Positions 24,540 through 36,650 of a stretch of DNA of 64,000 nt are shown one piece after another. The notes below the pieces were generated by a model, which had not been told where the DNA came from, searched no databases, and saw only the letters and a program-made list of their open reading frames with translations. The stretch is from Peromyscus leucopus (Eukaryota > Chordata > Mammalia > Rodentia > Cricetidae): contig NC_051063.1 of assembly GCF_004664715.2 (NCBI RefSeq), forward strand, positions 115,492,829 to 115,556,828, in the 5' to 3' direction. Made by a program: the position numbers and the translations under genes. Position 1 is the first letter of the stretch; every line of letters starts with the position of its first letter.

Positions 24540-24908
24540 AATGTGAGCATTTAAGTGATGTGGGATAAGGCTTTTGTACACTGGTTTAATACAATGCTCA
24601 TTGGCCAGTAGCCAGGCAGGAAGTAGAGGTGGAATAAGAAACAAAGAGAATTCTAGGAAGAGGAAGGCTGAGTCAGGAGATGCCAGCCAGCTGCTCAAGG
24701 AGCAACATGTAATGTTATGCAGGTAAAGCCATGGAACATGTGGCAATATATACATTAATAGTTATGGGCCAATTTAAGATATAAAAACTAGCTAGCAAAA
24801 GGCTTGAGCCATGGCCATGCAGTTATATGAAGCCTCTCTGTGTTTACTTGGGGGACGTGAGTGGGAGAGATTTGTCCCAACTGCTGGCAGGCCAGGACAC
24901 AGGAAATC
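24540..24908 (-). mobile_element. Cricetid LTR-like repeat (family 1), antisense
   Basis: Reverse complement of the family at 21737-22122: 'cattggccagtagccaggc', 'tgagtcaggagatgccag', 'aactagctagcaaaaggc', 'gaagcctctctgtgtttac', ending 'ggccaggacacaggaaa'. The pair is inverted about 2.4 kb apart. Confidence 0.65.
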
Positions 24909-25696
24909 TTTTGACTCCATATAAGTAATTCTATTTCTTCATTTTAATGATAAAATACAAGGGAATGAAAGTTAACTAGAACTCTTTTCCTAAATTCATT
25001 TCAGCAGTTTTAAGTTACTCTCTCAGTGTAGTTTTGGAAATATTAAGAGTTTTAGTTATTTTAAATAATGAACAGTCAAGAATGTATATAATAATGACAT
25101 CAAGACAGTTGCATGCATAATATTGATATGTAGATCTGGCATGATATTTACATGAGGGTGATTGGATACTAGCAACTTGTTTAATATATCAAGTACATTT
25201 CCTTTGGGTCCTAAAAGTGCTTGTTATTCAGATCTGAGCAAGGTTTTGAAGTTTTGATTTATTGTTTGTGCTCTGTCCCTGAACTCTTCCTTATTTTGCA
25301 TGAACCCTTTTCTCAAATGCACTAAAAGTTAAATAAGTCATCTAAAAGCTGTCATTATCTTTGAGATTGTACCTGAGGTCTTGTTAAGTATGTTTGGTAA
25401 AAACATTTCTTTTTCTGTAGCTGTATTTAGAGAACTTTCACCTTTTGGCAAAAGAAAGTTCCTTTGCTCATGACTGCTTACTTAATAATGTGATAAAGAT
25501 CCAGGTGATTTAGTAGAATTTGTAATCAGTTACAAATTGATTATTATTGTTTATGTACAAATTGAACAATTGCCTTTGTACAAAATCAAAAGATAATCTG
25601 ATACTTTGATAAAATTGCATTTAGTCAGAATTGTTCTGGCCTTGACTTTTTGGCAAGGTAAATTTTTAAGAATTTCTTCTTACTGAATTTTGGATC
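24909..25696 (+). other. Intron, unique AT-rich sequence
   Basis: About 790 nt without a named repeat or coding signal. Confidence 0.55.
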
Positions 25697-25704
25697 ATCT
25701 AGCA

Positions 25705-25917
25705 CAGTGTTTCTTAACCTTCCTAATGCTACCACCCTTTGATACAGTTCCTCATGTTATGGTGACCCCCAATTGTTAAAATTATTTTGTTGCTAGTTCT
25801 TAACTGTAATTTTGTTAGTTATGAATCATCAGGTAAATATCTGATATGCAGGAGATAGCTGATATGTGACTACTGTGGAAGGATCATTTGACCCCCGAAG
25901 GGGGTTGAGAACCACTG
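25705..25917 (+). mobile_element. URR1-like hAT MITE
   Basis: Non-autonomous hAT-Charlie element: left terminus 'cagtgtttcttaaccttcc', right terminus 'gggttgagaaccactg', with inner 'cctcatgttatggtgacccc'. Flanked by 8-bp duplications 'atctagca' (25697-25704) and 'ctctagca' (25918-25925), 7 of 8 matching, as expected for hAT transposition. Confidence 0.9.
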
Positions 25918-25949
25918 CTCTAGCACAATCAGGCTATAGTAACTCCTGT

Positions 25950-26054
25950 CTGAAGTACTAGCTGCTCTTCAGGGTTGCTTCAATCCAAACATTTGGGATC
26001 AGCCTGGCCAATATAGTGAGACTCCATCTCAAAAAGAAAAAAAAAAAAAATCTC
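25950..26054 (+). mobile_element. B1-like SINE fragment with A-tail
   Basis: 'gggatcagcctggccaatat', 'agtgagactccatctcaaaa', then an A-run. 5'-truncated. Confidence 0.6.
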
Positions 26055-26347
26055 TGACATACAATAAAGATTTTAGTGGGTTTTCTAATAACAACAAAGC
26101 AATATTACTTTAAAATATTTAATGACAAAGAAGTAGAATCTTATTATTTATTATATTACTAGAACTACTAAAGAATCAATATAGGTTCAACTCAGCACAT
26201 TGAAAGGATAGTTCAACACAATCTGCCTATTTTCTAATATATTTGTATTAGTATATTTTTGGACCCCTGGTAGATTTTTTGATACTGATAAAGTGATTAT
26301 AAAATCAGATCACAGCTTAATCTTTCTTTTTTTAAAATTATTTACAG

Positions 26348-26381
26348 GAGAGGGCTGCTCACAATTTATATGGCCAACTTG
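26348..26381 (+). CDS. Tmem135: Tmem135 micro-exon ([11 protein letters not shown])
   Basis: Exon of only 34 nt between acceptor 'aaattatttacag' and donor TTG|gtaagt, a consensus 5' splice site. One base completes the arginine started at 7381. Eleven codons follow, encoding [11 protein letters not shown], and the exon ends in phase 0. With its neighbours it reads ...[23 protein letters not shown]..., continuous with TMEM135 (about residues 122-132, from memory). Its length is not a multiple of three, so skipping it would shift the frame. It sits 18,965 nt from the previous exon and 36,216 nt from the next, so splicing of this short exon depends on its strong donor. Confidence 0.93.
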
Positions 26382-27529
26382 GTAAGTAAAGTTTGTTTTT
26401 TTTTTTTTTTAATGGAAGAAGGAAAACCTTGACTCTGAAACTGTTTCCTGTATATTTCAGAGGCTAGTGTTGAATGGCTGGGAGAGCTTAATATCATCTG
26501 GTCCATGTCTGTCAAGGAGACTTTCACTTATTGGAGAAGGGAATTAACTCATTGCCATATGCCCTTTGCAACTCTTCTGTTCTAACTTTAGATCTTTGTT
26601 GGGTTACATGATGGCACCTGTATATTCAGCTCTCTCACCCCGTTTATTTTGTATTTTGCCCATGCTGTTGTTTTTAATAGGAGAAATGATTTAAGGATTA
26701 GTTGTCATGATAAATCTTTAATATTAAAATAGTAGCACTACTAATCTTTAAACGCAAGTGTATTAAGATAGTCATCTAAATTCCCAAAGAATGAAATCAG
26801 TGTCATGTGGTCTGGATTATAGCCCACATATAATCCAGATGTTGCTGCCATCTTCACCAGTTCACCTTTTAAAAGCATTTTTAATAGTTAATAGTTGATA
26901 GACACCATTAGGTATAGTTTCACTGAGAATACATAATTTTTCTGGAGATAAGCTCCTGAGTTGTGTAACAAGGCCATCCATTTCAAGTTGTGTTTTCTGT
27001 TACCTTTCTTGCCAGTACCTGGTAAAAGCCTCTTCAGGAAGGAGTGGTTTCTTCTGGCTCTTGGTTTGAGGGCACACAGTCCGTTACACTGGGGAGGGCA
27101 TGATGGTAGCAATGCTGGGCAGCTGCTCTGTCTACATGGCGTTTACTGTCAGGAATCAGAGCGAGATGGGTTTTGGTATTCAGCTTGCTTTTTACCTTCC
27201 TCATTTTGATTGAATTTGTGACTCCCAACATACAAAGATTTGCCTTCCTCAGTTAAATTTCTCTGGAAACATCTTCGCATACGCACTCAGACATACGCCT
27301 CCTAAATGACTCAAATCCAGTTGTGCTAACAGTCCATCACACGTTCAAGTTCATTTCAGTGATGAAACAGTTCAGCACCATGCTACTGTATTTGAGCTGA
27401 CTGTGCTGGATGCCACTAGTTTACGAACGTCTACTGTTTAGCGAAGGAGTTCCAGTGAAATAATAATGAATGCAAAAGACTGAAATGTAAACTGTGCCAT
27501 GAGGGCTACAGTAAGATTGGCGCCAAACT

Positions 27530-27530
<1 letters not shown>
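26382..27530 (+). other. Intron, unique sequence
   Basis: Start of the 36-kb intron, with a T-run just after the donor (26397-26412). 27200-27520 keeps several CpG dinucleotides ('catacgcactcagacatacg', 'ttacgaacgtctac') in sequence with no repeat I recognise. Confidence 0.5.

Positions 27531-27584
<54 letters not shown>
27531..27584. repeat. (GT)n microsatellite
   Basis: Pure GT dinucleotide repeat, 27 units. Likely polymorphic. Confidence 0.98.
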
Positions 27585-27585
<1 letters not shown>

Positions 27586-28504
27586 TCATCCTTTTTGTGT
27601 CATTCTACCCATATCTGCCCATGTATAGAGAGACCTACCTGCAAGGTCCATGGGATGTGACAGATGTCATATGTCAACAAAGCCTAGGGTCTGAAGTTGG
27701 CTAAGTTATTAAAAATATCTACTGTAGGAACTCCAGTGTTCTAAGCTCTTCTAATTGCAATGAAAAAGAAGTTCCAGGATACCAGGAGAGCGGAGACCAA
27801 TTAAAGGATTAATGTTTTGTCTTTAGTCTTTTTGAACAAAGACTTCTTCTACTCTGTAAGCTCTGTCCAGTTAGGTGCTTTTCCTGTTTTATGTCTCATT
27901 GTCTTATAACCACCTAGGCAGAGTCTGACTTGAGTAGAATTTGAGAAGTATATGCTGAATTCACAATAATTTGCTAGATACAGAATTCTAAGCTGGCAGT
28001 GACCTAAAAATAATAATTCTGTTTTTGTTCTGTGCAGACACCTTTTGGAGTCTGTTGTCAGTCTGGCTTTACTATTTAAGGTAATCTCTTTTTCCCTCAG
28101 TTTTTAAGATTTTCTTTTGAAGAATTTATCCTGGCAAGGTTGTTGGTGCTTTGAAATCAGGACTTACTTTGCTTTTTTAGTTAAAAACTGCTTTTCCTTG
28201 GTCTCAGTATTCAAGCCACATTTTCTTCTCCATGTTTTCTTATTCACTTTTCAGTCTTTTTCTACTTTCTCATCTCAGCTGACTCCTGATTGTATTTCAT
28301 TATCTTTGCCTCGGTTTAATTGATCTGTTTACCTGTGTGTGCATATTGGGAACTGGAACCTAGGTTATTGTTTTTAATATGCTGCTTGGTCCATTTTAGC
28401 ATTCACTTTGAATGATGGTTTTGTAACTTTAAAAAGATATGTATCAGATATAATAAAATCTAGAAAAACACGTAAAATCAGTCAATATATTTCTTCTTTC
28501 TCTC
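27585..28504 (+). other. Intron, unassigned
   Basis: 28020-28440 has an antisense L1-like flavour ('tgctgcttggtccattttag'), too weak for a firm call. Remainder unique. Confidence 0.4.
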
Positions 28505-28645
28505 CCCATCTTCAGTAGGGGCTTGCTGTGTAGTCCAAGCTGGCCTGAAGGATGCTGTGTATTCCAAGCTGGCCCTGAATCCTTAATCCTTCTGCCTTAG
28601 GCATCCAAATGCTGTGGTTCTTGGCATGCACCACACCTGGCCATA
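28505..28645 (-). mobile_element. Diverged B1 SINE, antisense
   Basis: 'gcttgctgtgtagtccaagc', then a second 'gctgtgtattccaagctggc', then 'ttctgccttaggcatccaaa'. The 'gctgtgta.tccaagctggc' section is present twice, suggesting a small internal duplication. Confidence 0.65.
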
Positions 28646-28860
28646 CTACTTTTTCCATTGTTCATTGTTTATACATTTTTCAGTTCTTCATGTGATGATT
28701 TTATAATAGGACTTTTTTATGACTAGAAAAAATAACATATTCAGTCTTTCCTTTTGCGTTTTTGGTCATAAATATATATTTGAAATTATAGGTAGTTGGA
28801 ATAGTTAAAATTGCAATTGAATGTGCAGGTTTACTGTGTTTCAAATTAAAGACAGAAATT

Positions 28861-29045
28861 CTCTGGGCGGTGGTGGCGCATGCCTTTAATCCCAGTACTC
28901 GGGAGGCAGAGGCAGGCGGATCTCTCTGAGTTCGAGGCCAGCCTGGTCTGGCTAAGTGAGTTCCAGGAAAGGCGCAAAGCTACACAGAGAAACCCTGTCT
29001 CAAAATAAACAAACAAACAAACAAATAAATAAAAAATTAAAAAAG
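28861..29045 (+). mobile_element. B1 SINE, sense, cricetid type
   Basis: Well preserved: 'ctgggcggtggtggcgcatg', 'cctttaatcccagtactc', 'gttcgaggccagcctggtct', then 'gagttccaggaaaggcgc' and 'aaagctacacagagaaaccc', with a (caaa)n/(taaa)n tail. The right end is the form I associate with cricetid rodents. It retains CpG sites, so it is relatively young. Confidence 0.93.
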
Positions 29046-31419
29046 GCAAATTCTAAACATACCTGGTTATACAATTTCCATTTGGAATAAAGACTTCATA
29101 ACATTTTGATGTTGATACATTTACAGTAATTGTGGTTGTCTTCACCCCATTTTCTTGACAAGAGAAAACTTGTATCTAAGCTAGGTCTAGATCAACACCT
29201 GGCTCTCTCCTTACCACTTTAAATGTCTGCTGTTAGGAAGAACTTGCCTGCACCTTTTCAGGACATGGCATCCGTGGACATTTTTATGTGTTACTATGGC
29301 TTCTGAGCCTTTCTCATGTTTTACAATGGGGTAAGTTAGAATGGTGAATAGTAGCGTTGATGGAAAGCACACTTTCATGGACCACTAGCAATCAATTGTC
29401 TGTAACTAGAAGCAACTGGAAAATGAATGAATGAATGCGTTTTGATAAACTCAAAGTAAATATATATACTAAACTCAACCAGCAGTAAGATGGGTCCCAA
29501 AATGTCTGTGTTGTTTACAAAAAGTGAAATGTGACATATAAATCAGAATGTAATTTGGTAGTGATGTAATTAATATCTAGTGGTTAGTTTTGCAGATTTT
29601 ATGAAAAAAAATGTTACTTTGAATAGATTGTGGAAGTTTTCCCTTAAGACTTAGAAGGATCTTATGCCTCTTTGCCCTTCTTACCTTCCTCCTCTCTTTT
29701 CTGCTTCGTTCATGCCCCCTCTGGTGAAGCACGACAAGCTACATCCTCTGTGGGGACTTGGTGTCAGCTCTTCTTGGTCTCCAGTATCTGCATATCTTGC
29801 TGCTTCACTTCTTTGAGACTGATGAAATGTCACCATTGTGAGGGCTCACATACCTAGTCCACATAGACTAGCAGCCCCCCCCCCCACATGTGCACAACCT
29901 AGCACATGCATTTTATTTTTCTCCTGTGGAATTTATGAGCATTTGATGTTTCCCCCTTCCTGTTTTGTTGTCTTCCTTTCTGGGCATTTAAGCTCATGTA
30001 AGGTTTGGGCGTTGCTGCACTGTGATTGGAGAAGTGCCTGGTGAGTACTTTGTGCTGTAAGTTGCTGAATGGATTTGTTAGATGAAGTGTTCATCAAAAG
30101 AAATAATTTTCAGAAGGGACTTATTTCAAAATTTGCTGTATTTGACTTCTGTTAGTATGATATTTTGATTAAAAGATTATAAATACTGAAAGTTGGTGGT
30201 TGTGGGGCTCAGATGAAACTGAGTATGAACACTTCATTTTGAGCTTTGGAGAAGGAGGAGGCCTTGAAGACACTTGTGCCACAGAGACATGTTATTGTTG
30301 GCCTTGGGATTTCATTTTTACCTTCCCGAGTGTCACCAAGTTGTGACTAAAGGTTGGGGTAAGGTAGGAAGGATGAAAAATATATTGAGCATTTACCATA
30401 TGTTAGATGCTCTAAGTTGGGATTGCCAAATTAAATCAGTTACTATTTTAGCCAGTCCACAGAACCACAAAATTCAATGCACTAGTGTGATGACTTGACC
30501 ATGTCATGAGAATGCTTGTACTATGTAATTGAGTCTACATGTTGAATGTTGTGGTTGAGGTGGCGCTGTAGGCAATAGGTAGGAAGTGTGAACTCTACCT
30601 GGGGATATCGCCGCTGATGTCTTCTTTGTACACAGGGTTGGCTCTCCTGAGGTTTGCATTGGAGAGATGTTCTCCTCTGAGCTCCTTTGTAGCTAATCTC
30701 AATACTGATGATATTTGTCACTGTAAGTTTTCGTTGTTAAAATACAGATTTGTGTAGCTTTAATAATAAGTATTAAAAAATAGACTTATAGCAGTAGAAC
30801 TAATATTTATTTAATTCTAATCTGTTTAAAATATTTTAGAGTGGAAATGTGTACTTAGAAATACTGCTTTCTAGATTTCCAAATTGACAGTGTATTATTT
30901 GTCAAAGGTCAGATTAATAAAAGGCATATTAAAAATTATAAAATAAATAATCAAATATTTTCTCTGGCTTTTTCCCAAAAGAACAGCATTGAAATGATGG
31001 AAAATTTTCTGATGCCAAAAGCAGTTATCCACATGAGTGCCAGCTGCTAAGATTCTGCTTTGCCACACTGATTTAGAACACATAAGCTATGCTTGCATTC
31101 ACATGAGTTTTATTATGTTGGTTGTGCCAATGACTAAGGTTTCTAGTCTGTCAAGATCACCATATGCATCAGGTGTTGTAAAAGATGTCAAGTCTTATTT
31201 TATTTTTAGCTTAATTCTAAGAAAAAGTATTTCAGACATGAAAGTTTAAAGTTTCCAAAAGGACCTGTAGAGAAGGCTGTTTAAAGTAAGACTTGACATC
31301 TCTTACCACACCTGGTTAGCATATGATGATTCTGAATGACTTCCAAAAGGAACCTTTGTTTTACAATTTCATTTATGCCACCAATCATTTAATAGTGTGT
31401 TCATTTTAAAATTATAAGC
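29046..31419 (+). other. Intron, repeat-poor tract
   Basis: About 2.4 kb with no named transposable element; only a C-run at 29873-29885 and scattered AT-rich stretches. No coding signal. Confidence 0.5.
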
Positions 31420-31422
31420 ATG

Positions 31423-31457
<35 letters not shown>

Positions 31458-31460
31458 GTA
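31420..31460. repeat. (TA)n microsatellite
   Basis: Alternating TA with one interruption ('tatacatata'). Confidence 0.95.
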
Positions 31461-31794
31461 GACTCCTATAGCATTCACTTTTCAATGTTAAGCACACAGT
31501 GTCTTTGAATAGAGCATCTGTATTTAATATTTTAAACATAAGGTTTGCAAATGTTGATTCAAGTTTTATTATAAGACCACTTCAGTAATTAAATTTAACA
31601 AATATTCATTTTCAGCTGTGCTGGGCATATAAGGCTAAGAAAGAAATACAAGAAAGATTGTGAAATAGTTGGAGAAACTTGATAGATGAGCCCAAAAGAA
31701 ATACAATGATAAACATTATCTCAAATTACTCCCTCGAGCCTCACCTTTTGTGCCATATGCATCAAACATTCATCTAGTGGTTTAAACCAGAAAC
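31461..31794 (+). other. Intron, unassigned
   Basis: AT-rich; nothing recognised. Confidence 0.45.
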
Positions 31795-32280
31795 TCAAGA
31801 ATTTTAACACTTTGTTTCCCTTTATACTCCTGGTCCAATCCACCAGGAAGTCGTCATACTCTACTTACATCTGTTCTGGACTTTATCATCTTCCTTCTAG
31901 CATAGTTGTAACCATAGTGTAAGATCTCTCATCTCTCCTGAGCATCCAGTAGCATGGCGTCCTGACAGTCCCTGCATTCTGTTGTCTACATAGCAGCTGC
32001 ATGTTTAGAAATGGTTTGGAGCATGTTGATGCTATACTTGAAATTTAGAATGCCATGCTGCTCTTGCCAAACTCAGATACCTTCCTGTGGCTCCTTTTCC
32101 TTTGTTTCCCACCCCCTTTCTGTTAATATTCAAGGTCTGTTAACTCCTTACATTCATTTATCTTTTGATTTGGAAATCTGTTACTCCAGATTTTTTTGTG
32201 ACTGATTTACATCTCAGTCTGGTATCATCTGCTACTATAGTTAAAGAAATTTCCCTTCACTTCTCTAACTCATACTCTTT
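31795..32280 (-). mobile_element. Possible ancient L1/L2-type 3' remnant
   Basis: 'cctggtccaatccaccagg', 'catctgttctggactttatc', 'gtctacatagcagctgcatg' and 'cttcctgtggctccttttcc' follow the order of an old mammalian LINE 3' region, strongly decayed. Family and strand uncertain. Confidence 0.35.
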
Positions 32281-32299
32281 TCATATTATTCTTAATATT

Positions 32300-32465
32300 T
32301 TAAAAATTTTGTGTGTGTGTATATGTGCGTGTGTATGTGTGTGTTTGTGTGTGCATTTGCCCATCCAGTGATGTACATGTATAAGTAAAAGAACAACTTT
32401 TGAAAGTCAGTTCTCACATTCCATCATGTGGGAGCTTAGTATCAAACACAACTCATCAAGCTTGG
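32300..32465 (-). mobile_element. B3-like SINE, antisense, with GT-rich start
   Basis: GT-rich tract then 'gaacaacttttgaaagtcag', 'cattccatcatgtgggagc' and 'aactcatcaagcttggtgg', the reversed B3 order, diverged; the tRNA-like end is missing. Confidence 0.6.
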
Positions 32466-33127
32466 TGGTAATTCAATAAATAATTATGACTATAGCTTGA
32501 GAGCAAGTACTTATGAAAAGTTCTCTGGGTGTGAATGGATAAAGGCTAAGAAGGTAGGCATTTTTAGATCATGTTTTCTAGTGAGAGGATAAAATGTCTT
32601 GGAATGTGAACAAACATTGTTTTGTTTTCTAGGGAGATTATGACTTTGGGAGATAATTTTGTTCTCTGCTTCTTGTCCTGTGTGGCTGCTTGGATAATTT
32701 CTTCATTCTAGGAACTTTATGGGTAGAGATTGAAATCTGAGGCCAGTAGAGGACCTATTCTGATTGGTTTGGCAGTTTACTACAGGGTCAGCTGGACCTT
32801 CATTCAAAAAAGGTGCTATTTTTCTTTTGGGCATGCATTGTTATCACACCTAGTCTTTGTGTATCTTTGCTTACTGCTTGGCATGGGGAGGTAGTAAGGA
32901 TGCATATGAAATGAAAAAAATCAAATGTAAGGAAGCTCATTAATATGAAATAAATGAATCTAAAAGAAGCTGATGTAAAGAAGAATTGTATATGGGATAT
33001 AAGTAAAAACAACAAAGAAAATAGTACAGGAGGTCAGAAAGGAAAGACAAAAACCCCAACGCAAACAAACTGACCCCCCCCCAAAGAAAAAACAAATGGA
33101 GAAACAGTCTTTGTTGACAGGTTAAAG
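32466..33127 (+). other. Intron, unassigned
   Basis: No named repeat; A-rich with a C-run at 33074-33082. The minus-strand open frame of 173 codons that reaches into this stretch is a chance frame across unrelated repeats. Confidence 0.45.
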
Positions 33128-33360
33128 AGCATGTCAGGTTGGGATGTTTGTCCTTCCAGAACTCACATGGACACTGAATTGCATCCACAGCACTGTTAAG
33201 GTATTTTAGGTCAGCAGTAAGTGAGGGCCTTATTGAAGGATTGGGCTGGTGGGTGTGGATTTGCTCCCTGTGTGCTTCTCTGTCTCCCTTCTGCTGTGTG
33301 TGCTCTGTGATGTCTTCTGCTATATTATGAGGTTCCAAGAAGGTCCTTTCCAGTGGCAGT
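33128..33360 (+). mobile_element. MaLR (MLT1/MST-like) LTR, sense
   Basis: 'ggttgggatgtttgtccttc' resembles the LTR start, and 'ctgtgatgtcttctgctat' with 'gaggttccaagaaggtcc' its 3' half. Old and diverged. Confidence 0.45.
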
Positions 33361-33990
33361 AGTTTTTTATTTTTGGCAGTATAATTTCCATACATTTCTC
33401 CCTTCCCTTTCCTCCCTTCAAACCAGCCCATGTGCCCCTCCTTGCTCTCTTTCAAATACATGGTCTCTCTCTTTGCCCACTAGTTGTTATTGCATGCATA
33501 TATGCATGTGTATATACATAGATATTGGTAAATATAACCTGATCAGTGCATGTAATGATCATTGTATGTATGTTTTCAGGGCTGACTGTTTGGCACTGGA
33601 CAACCAATTGGTGTGCTCTTCCCCGGGGAAGGCCACCTCTTCTGCTTACAGCTCATCAGTGAGGCTTCGTGGGCATTTCTCTGGAATGTCTGTTCTTGTT
33701 GTCCTTGTTCAGGCAGATTAGGCAGTTATGTTGGTGATACTTTATATGTGTAGCTTCTGACATTCCAGGGAGACACAGACTCACTCCTGGATCCTCTGGC
33801 TCTTATAATAATCTTTCTGCTCCCTCTTCTTCAATGTTCCCCGAGCCTGAGATGTGGCAGTGTTTTGTAGAGGTATCCTTGGAGCATGGTGCTCTACAAC
33901 TCCGCATTTTGAGTGGTTGTGGTTTTCTGTAGTGGTTTCCATGTGTTGCAGAGCTTTCCAGCACTAGAACATTGAGCCAGTAAATTCCTG
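33361..33990 (-). mobile_element. L1 (Lx-type) 3' region, antisense
   Basis: Clear reversed Lx tail: 'actggacaaccaattggtgt', 'gctcttccccggggaaggcc', 'tgtccttgttcaggcagatt', 'gcttctgacattccaggg', 'gatcctctggctcttataat' and 'gtagtggtttccatgtgttg'. Confidence 0.65.
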
Positions 33991-35218
33991 TTCATTATAG
34001 ATGGCCAGTGTTGGGTTTCTATCAGAGCATTATAGAAGACACTGAACAAGGGCTGCAGGTCCTCATCACTGTGGGCAGCCCTCCGTGTCCTGTGACCAAT
34101 TCGTCTCCATGGACGCCCTCTAAGGAACAGGAAAACACAGAGCCCTTTTTGCTAGCTGCTGAACATGAATGTTTCACTTCTCTATTTCACATTCCCTGAT
34201 ACAATCCTCCATTAGAGGTATTGGGGTTTCTTGCTACAGCTCATGAACCCTCTGACCTGGACCTTGGGAGTGAGGGAGGAGCTACGTTTTCTTTTTCCTG
34301 TGGTGTTGGGTTATGGGAAATGTTAGGAAAGGGTTAAAAGGAAAATTAACATTTCATGGGTGTAGCAAACAGGGTGTGTGTGTGTGTGTGTGTGTGTGTA
34401 TAAAATTTATCTAAATGTGCTCTTAATTGTAGAGTTTATTCTCCTAACTGCTATAAAGTTGTTAAAAATTCATTTTTACAGTGACAGAAATTTCTCCAGC
34501 GTTGTAGAGTTTTTCCATGCTCTAGCAGTAAAATATAGTCAACTTTTGCTAGTACAGTTTTAGAATAATTTGAAATACCAAGCAATTTATTTGGCCATTG
34601 CTACTATACTGTATGTCAGGTGGCTTTTAAATTCTCTGTGTAATGAGATAAAGAAGGGAACCATGTTGGGATAAATTTTATTGACTGACAGAATATTTCC
34701 TTATTGGAGTGAACAACAGAATGCCCTTGTGTTCTCCTGACACCTCCTCTGGGTTCACTTGTCAAATTATTCAGCTAGGTTTTGTGTGGACAGAGGCTGT
34801 GCAAACACTCTATCTCACATGGCAGATCTGTAGCCTCATAGAAAGACCTGCAAATTCACCCCCATTCTTGCTGAGATAGCATGGGCTGAGCATGGGCTGA
34901 ATTCAGTTCTTCTGCATTGGTCCTTCATGGCTGTCTAGAAATAGTGCCGCTGTAGCAGGGGAGAAGTCCCTCAAGGAGAACTGGAGGTGTTCCAGCGCAC
35001 ATGACAGCAACCAGAAAAGAGTAAAGCATTTAAGAGCATGGCTGGGAGTAAGATGAATTGCAATTTCAGTTCTGTCTCAGGATTTGTGTGATGTCGTGAA
35101 TCATTCATTCCCTGAAATAAGAAAACAAGAGAAAGTACATTTGCTTATCCACAGAACAATAATTTTAACTGCTTTTAAAGTATATATGGATAACTAATGC
35201 ACACAGACACAGACACAC

Positions 35219-35222
<4 letters not shown>
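33991..35222 (+). other. Intron, unique; short (GT)n at 34374-34399
   Basis: No named transposable element. Contains a 26-nt GT run at 34374-34399 and, at the right edge, 'cacacagacacagacacac'. Confidence 0.5.

Positions 35223-35287
<65 letters not shown>
35223..35287. repeat. (TC)n polypyrimidine microsatellite
   Basis: About 32 TC units without interruption. In the sense strand of Tmem135 this is a long polypyrimidine tract, but no exon-like sequence with the right phase follows. Confidence 0.97.
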
Positions 35288-35293
<6 letters not shown>

Positions 35294-36650
35294 CTCAATT
35301 CCAAAATGCACCAAAGAAGAAATAATGTATAGGTGGCTAGCATTGCATCATATTTATAATATGAGGTCAATATTTCAAAACAGTTGCTGATTTGAACATG
35401 CTGAAGATATATTTTCCTGAACTTAGATATTCACTTTTATAACACTGTATTCTTTAACTAAATCTGAATAAAACAAGTTATTGCTAATGAAAATTTTAGA
35501 TATAATTTACTCAATACATGTTTGGCAGGTGTGTAGACCAGCACTAGCAAGTGATTCTCAGTAGCAAGGACTAATGCTATCCTTAATTCTTTATTTCCCT
35601 CCCTAAACATTCCCTAAACATTCCACAAAATACTCAGGAAAGGTGTACATTTTCCCTTGATTTTTAAAAAGTAAAAATTTTAGCTTTAAGATACTTAAAA
35701 TGGGTTTTTATAAAAATTTGTTTTTATTCTTTGGGGTTTTTTTCTTCTCTCTTTGTAATTTTGTGTTAATGATCTGAATGGTTTGTGGTAATATAACCCA
35801 ATGTTTAATAATTGCATAACATGCTCTTCCCATGTTTTTTCATTTAACATGTCCACTACCTTGTTAAATAGACCAAACTGCGCTTTTCTTACCACATACA
35901 TAGATGAAGATGACTACACAAAGTGGGGTATGTGGCTTCTCAGGTTCTACTGGTCATGCATAAGGTTCTGAAAACTCACTGACACTAGGTTAGTGGTTGT
36001 TACAGGTTACTCTATTCTGTATAAAGATTCTTTAACGCTTGAGACTTTAAATGGGTGAAAGCAAGCAATTGTTAACAGAACAGTTGTAGTATAGAACTTG
36101 ATTGTTTCATTTTTGGCCTTTAATTAAGGTTATATCTGGAGTTCTGGAATGCAGCGGCGGACTTTTTAAAAAGTTTAGCACAAATATGCCAGCCATTGAG
36201 AGTCCTATGGGACAGAAGCATGGTCTACACTCTATATTAAGTCATTTATGCCATTGCAGTCTAGAGGGTAGGCACTGCTGATACATTTGGGGATTAAACT
36301 ATTCGTGTCATGTGATTAAAAGCAAAGGAAAGAGAATTAATATTCATTTGTTCAATTGGTAAATTTCTTATTTTGTAGCTCTTGATCATATGCCCTCAGT
36401 GATTTTGTAATTTTTATTTATCTATTTTGACATAGCTATTATTTAATTTAATATTTTATAAACAGAAGTAAAGAATGGTATTTTTATGTATTATTTCTTG
36501 TGCTTTTTTTTGTGAGATACAAACTCTGTAATTTAATACATCATCTTTATAATCTTCAATAAAAAAATCATAATGCTAAAATCTCCCCTCAGAAGAATTT
36601 GCAGGTAATGGTAAAACTTATTTTTTTTATAATATCTAGAAATGTATATC
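35288..36650 (+). other. Intron, unique AT-rich
   Basis: About 1.36 kb of AT-rich sequence, no named repeat. It ends with the left 15-bp duplication of the B1 (36636-36650). Confidence 0.55.

Noticed and set aside
32940..33461. 173-codon open frame on -
   Set aside because: Spans unrelated repeat pieces (MaLR, Lx L1) and low-complexity sequence.
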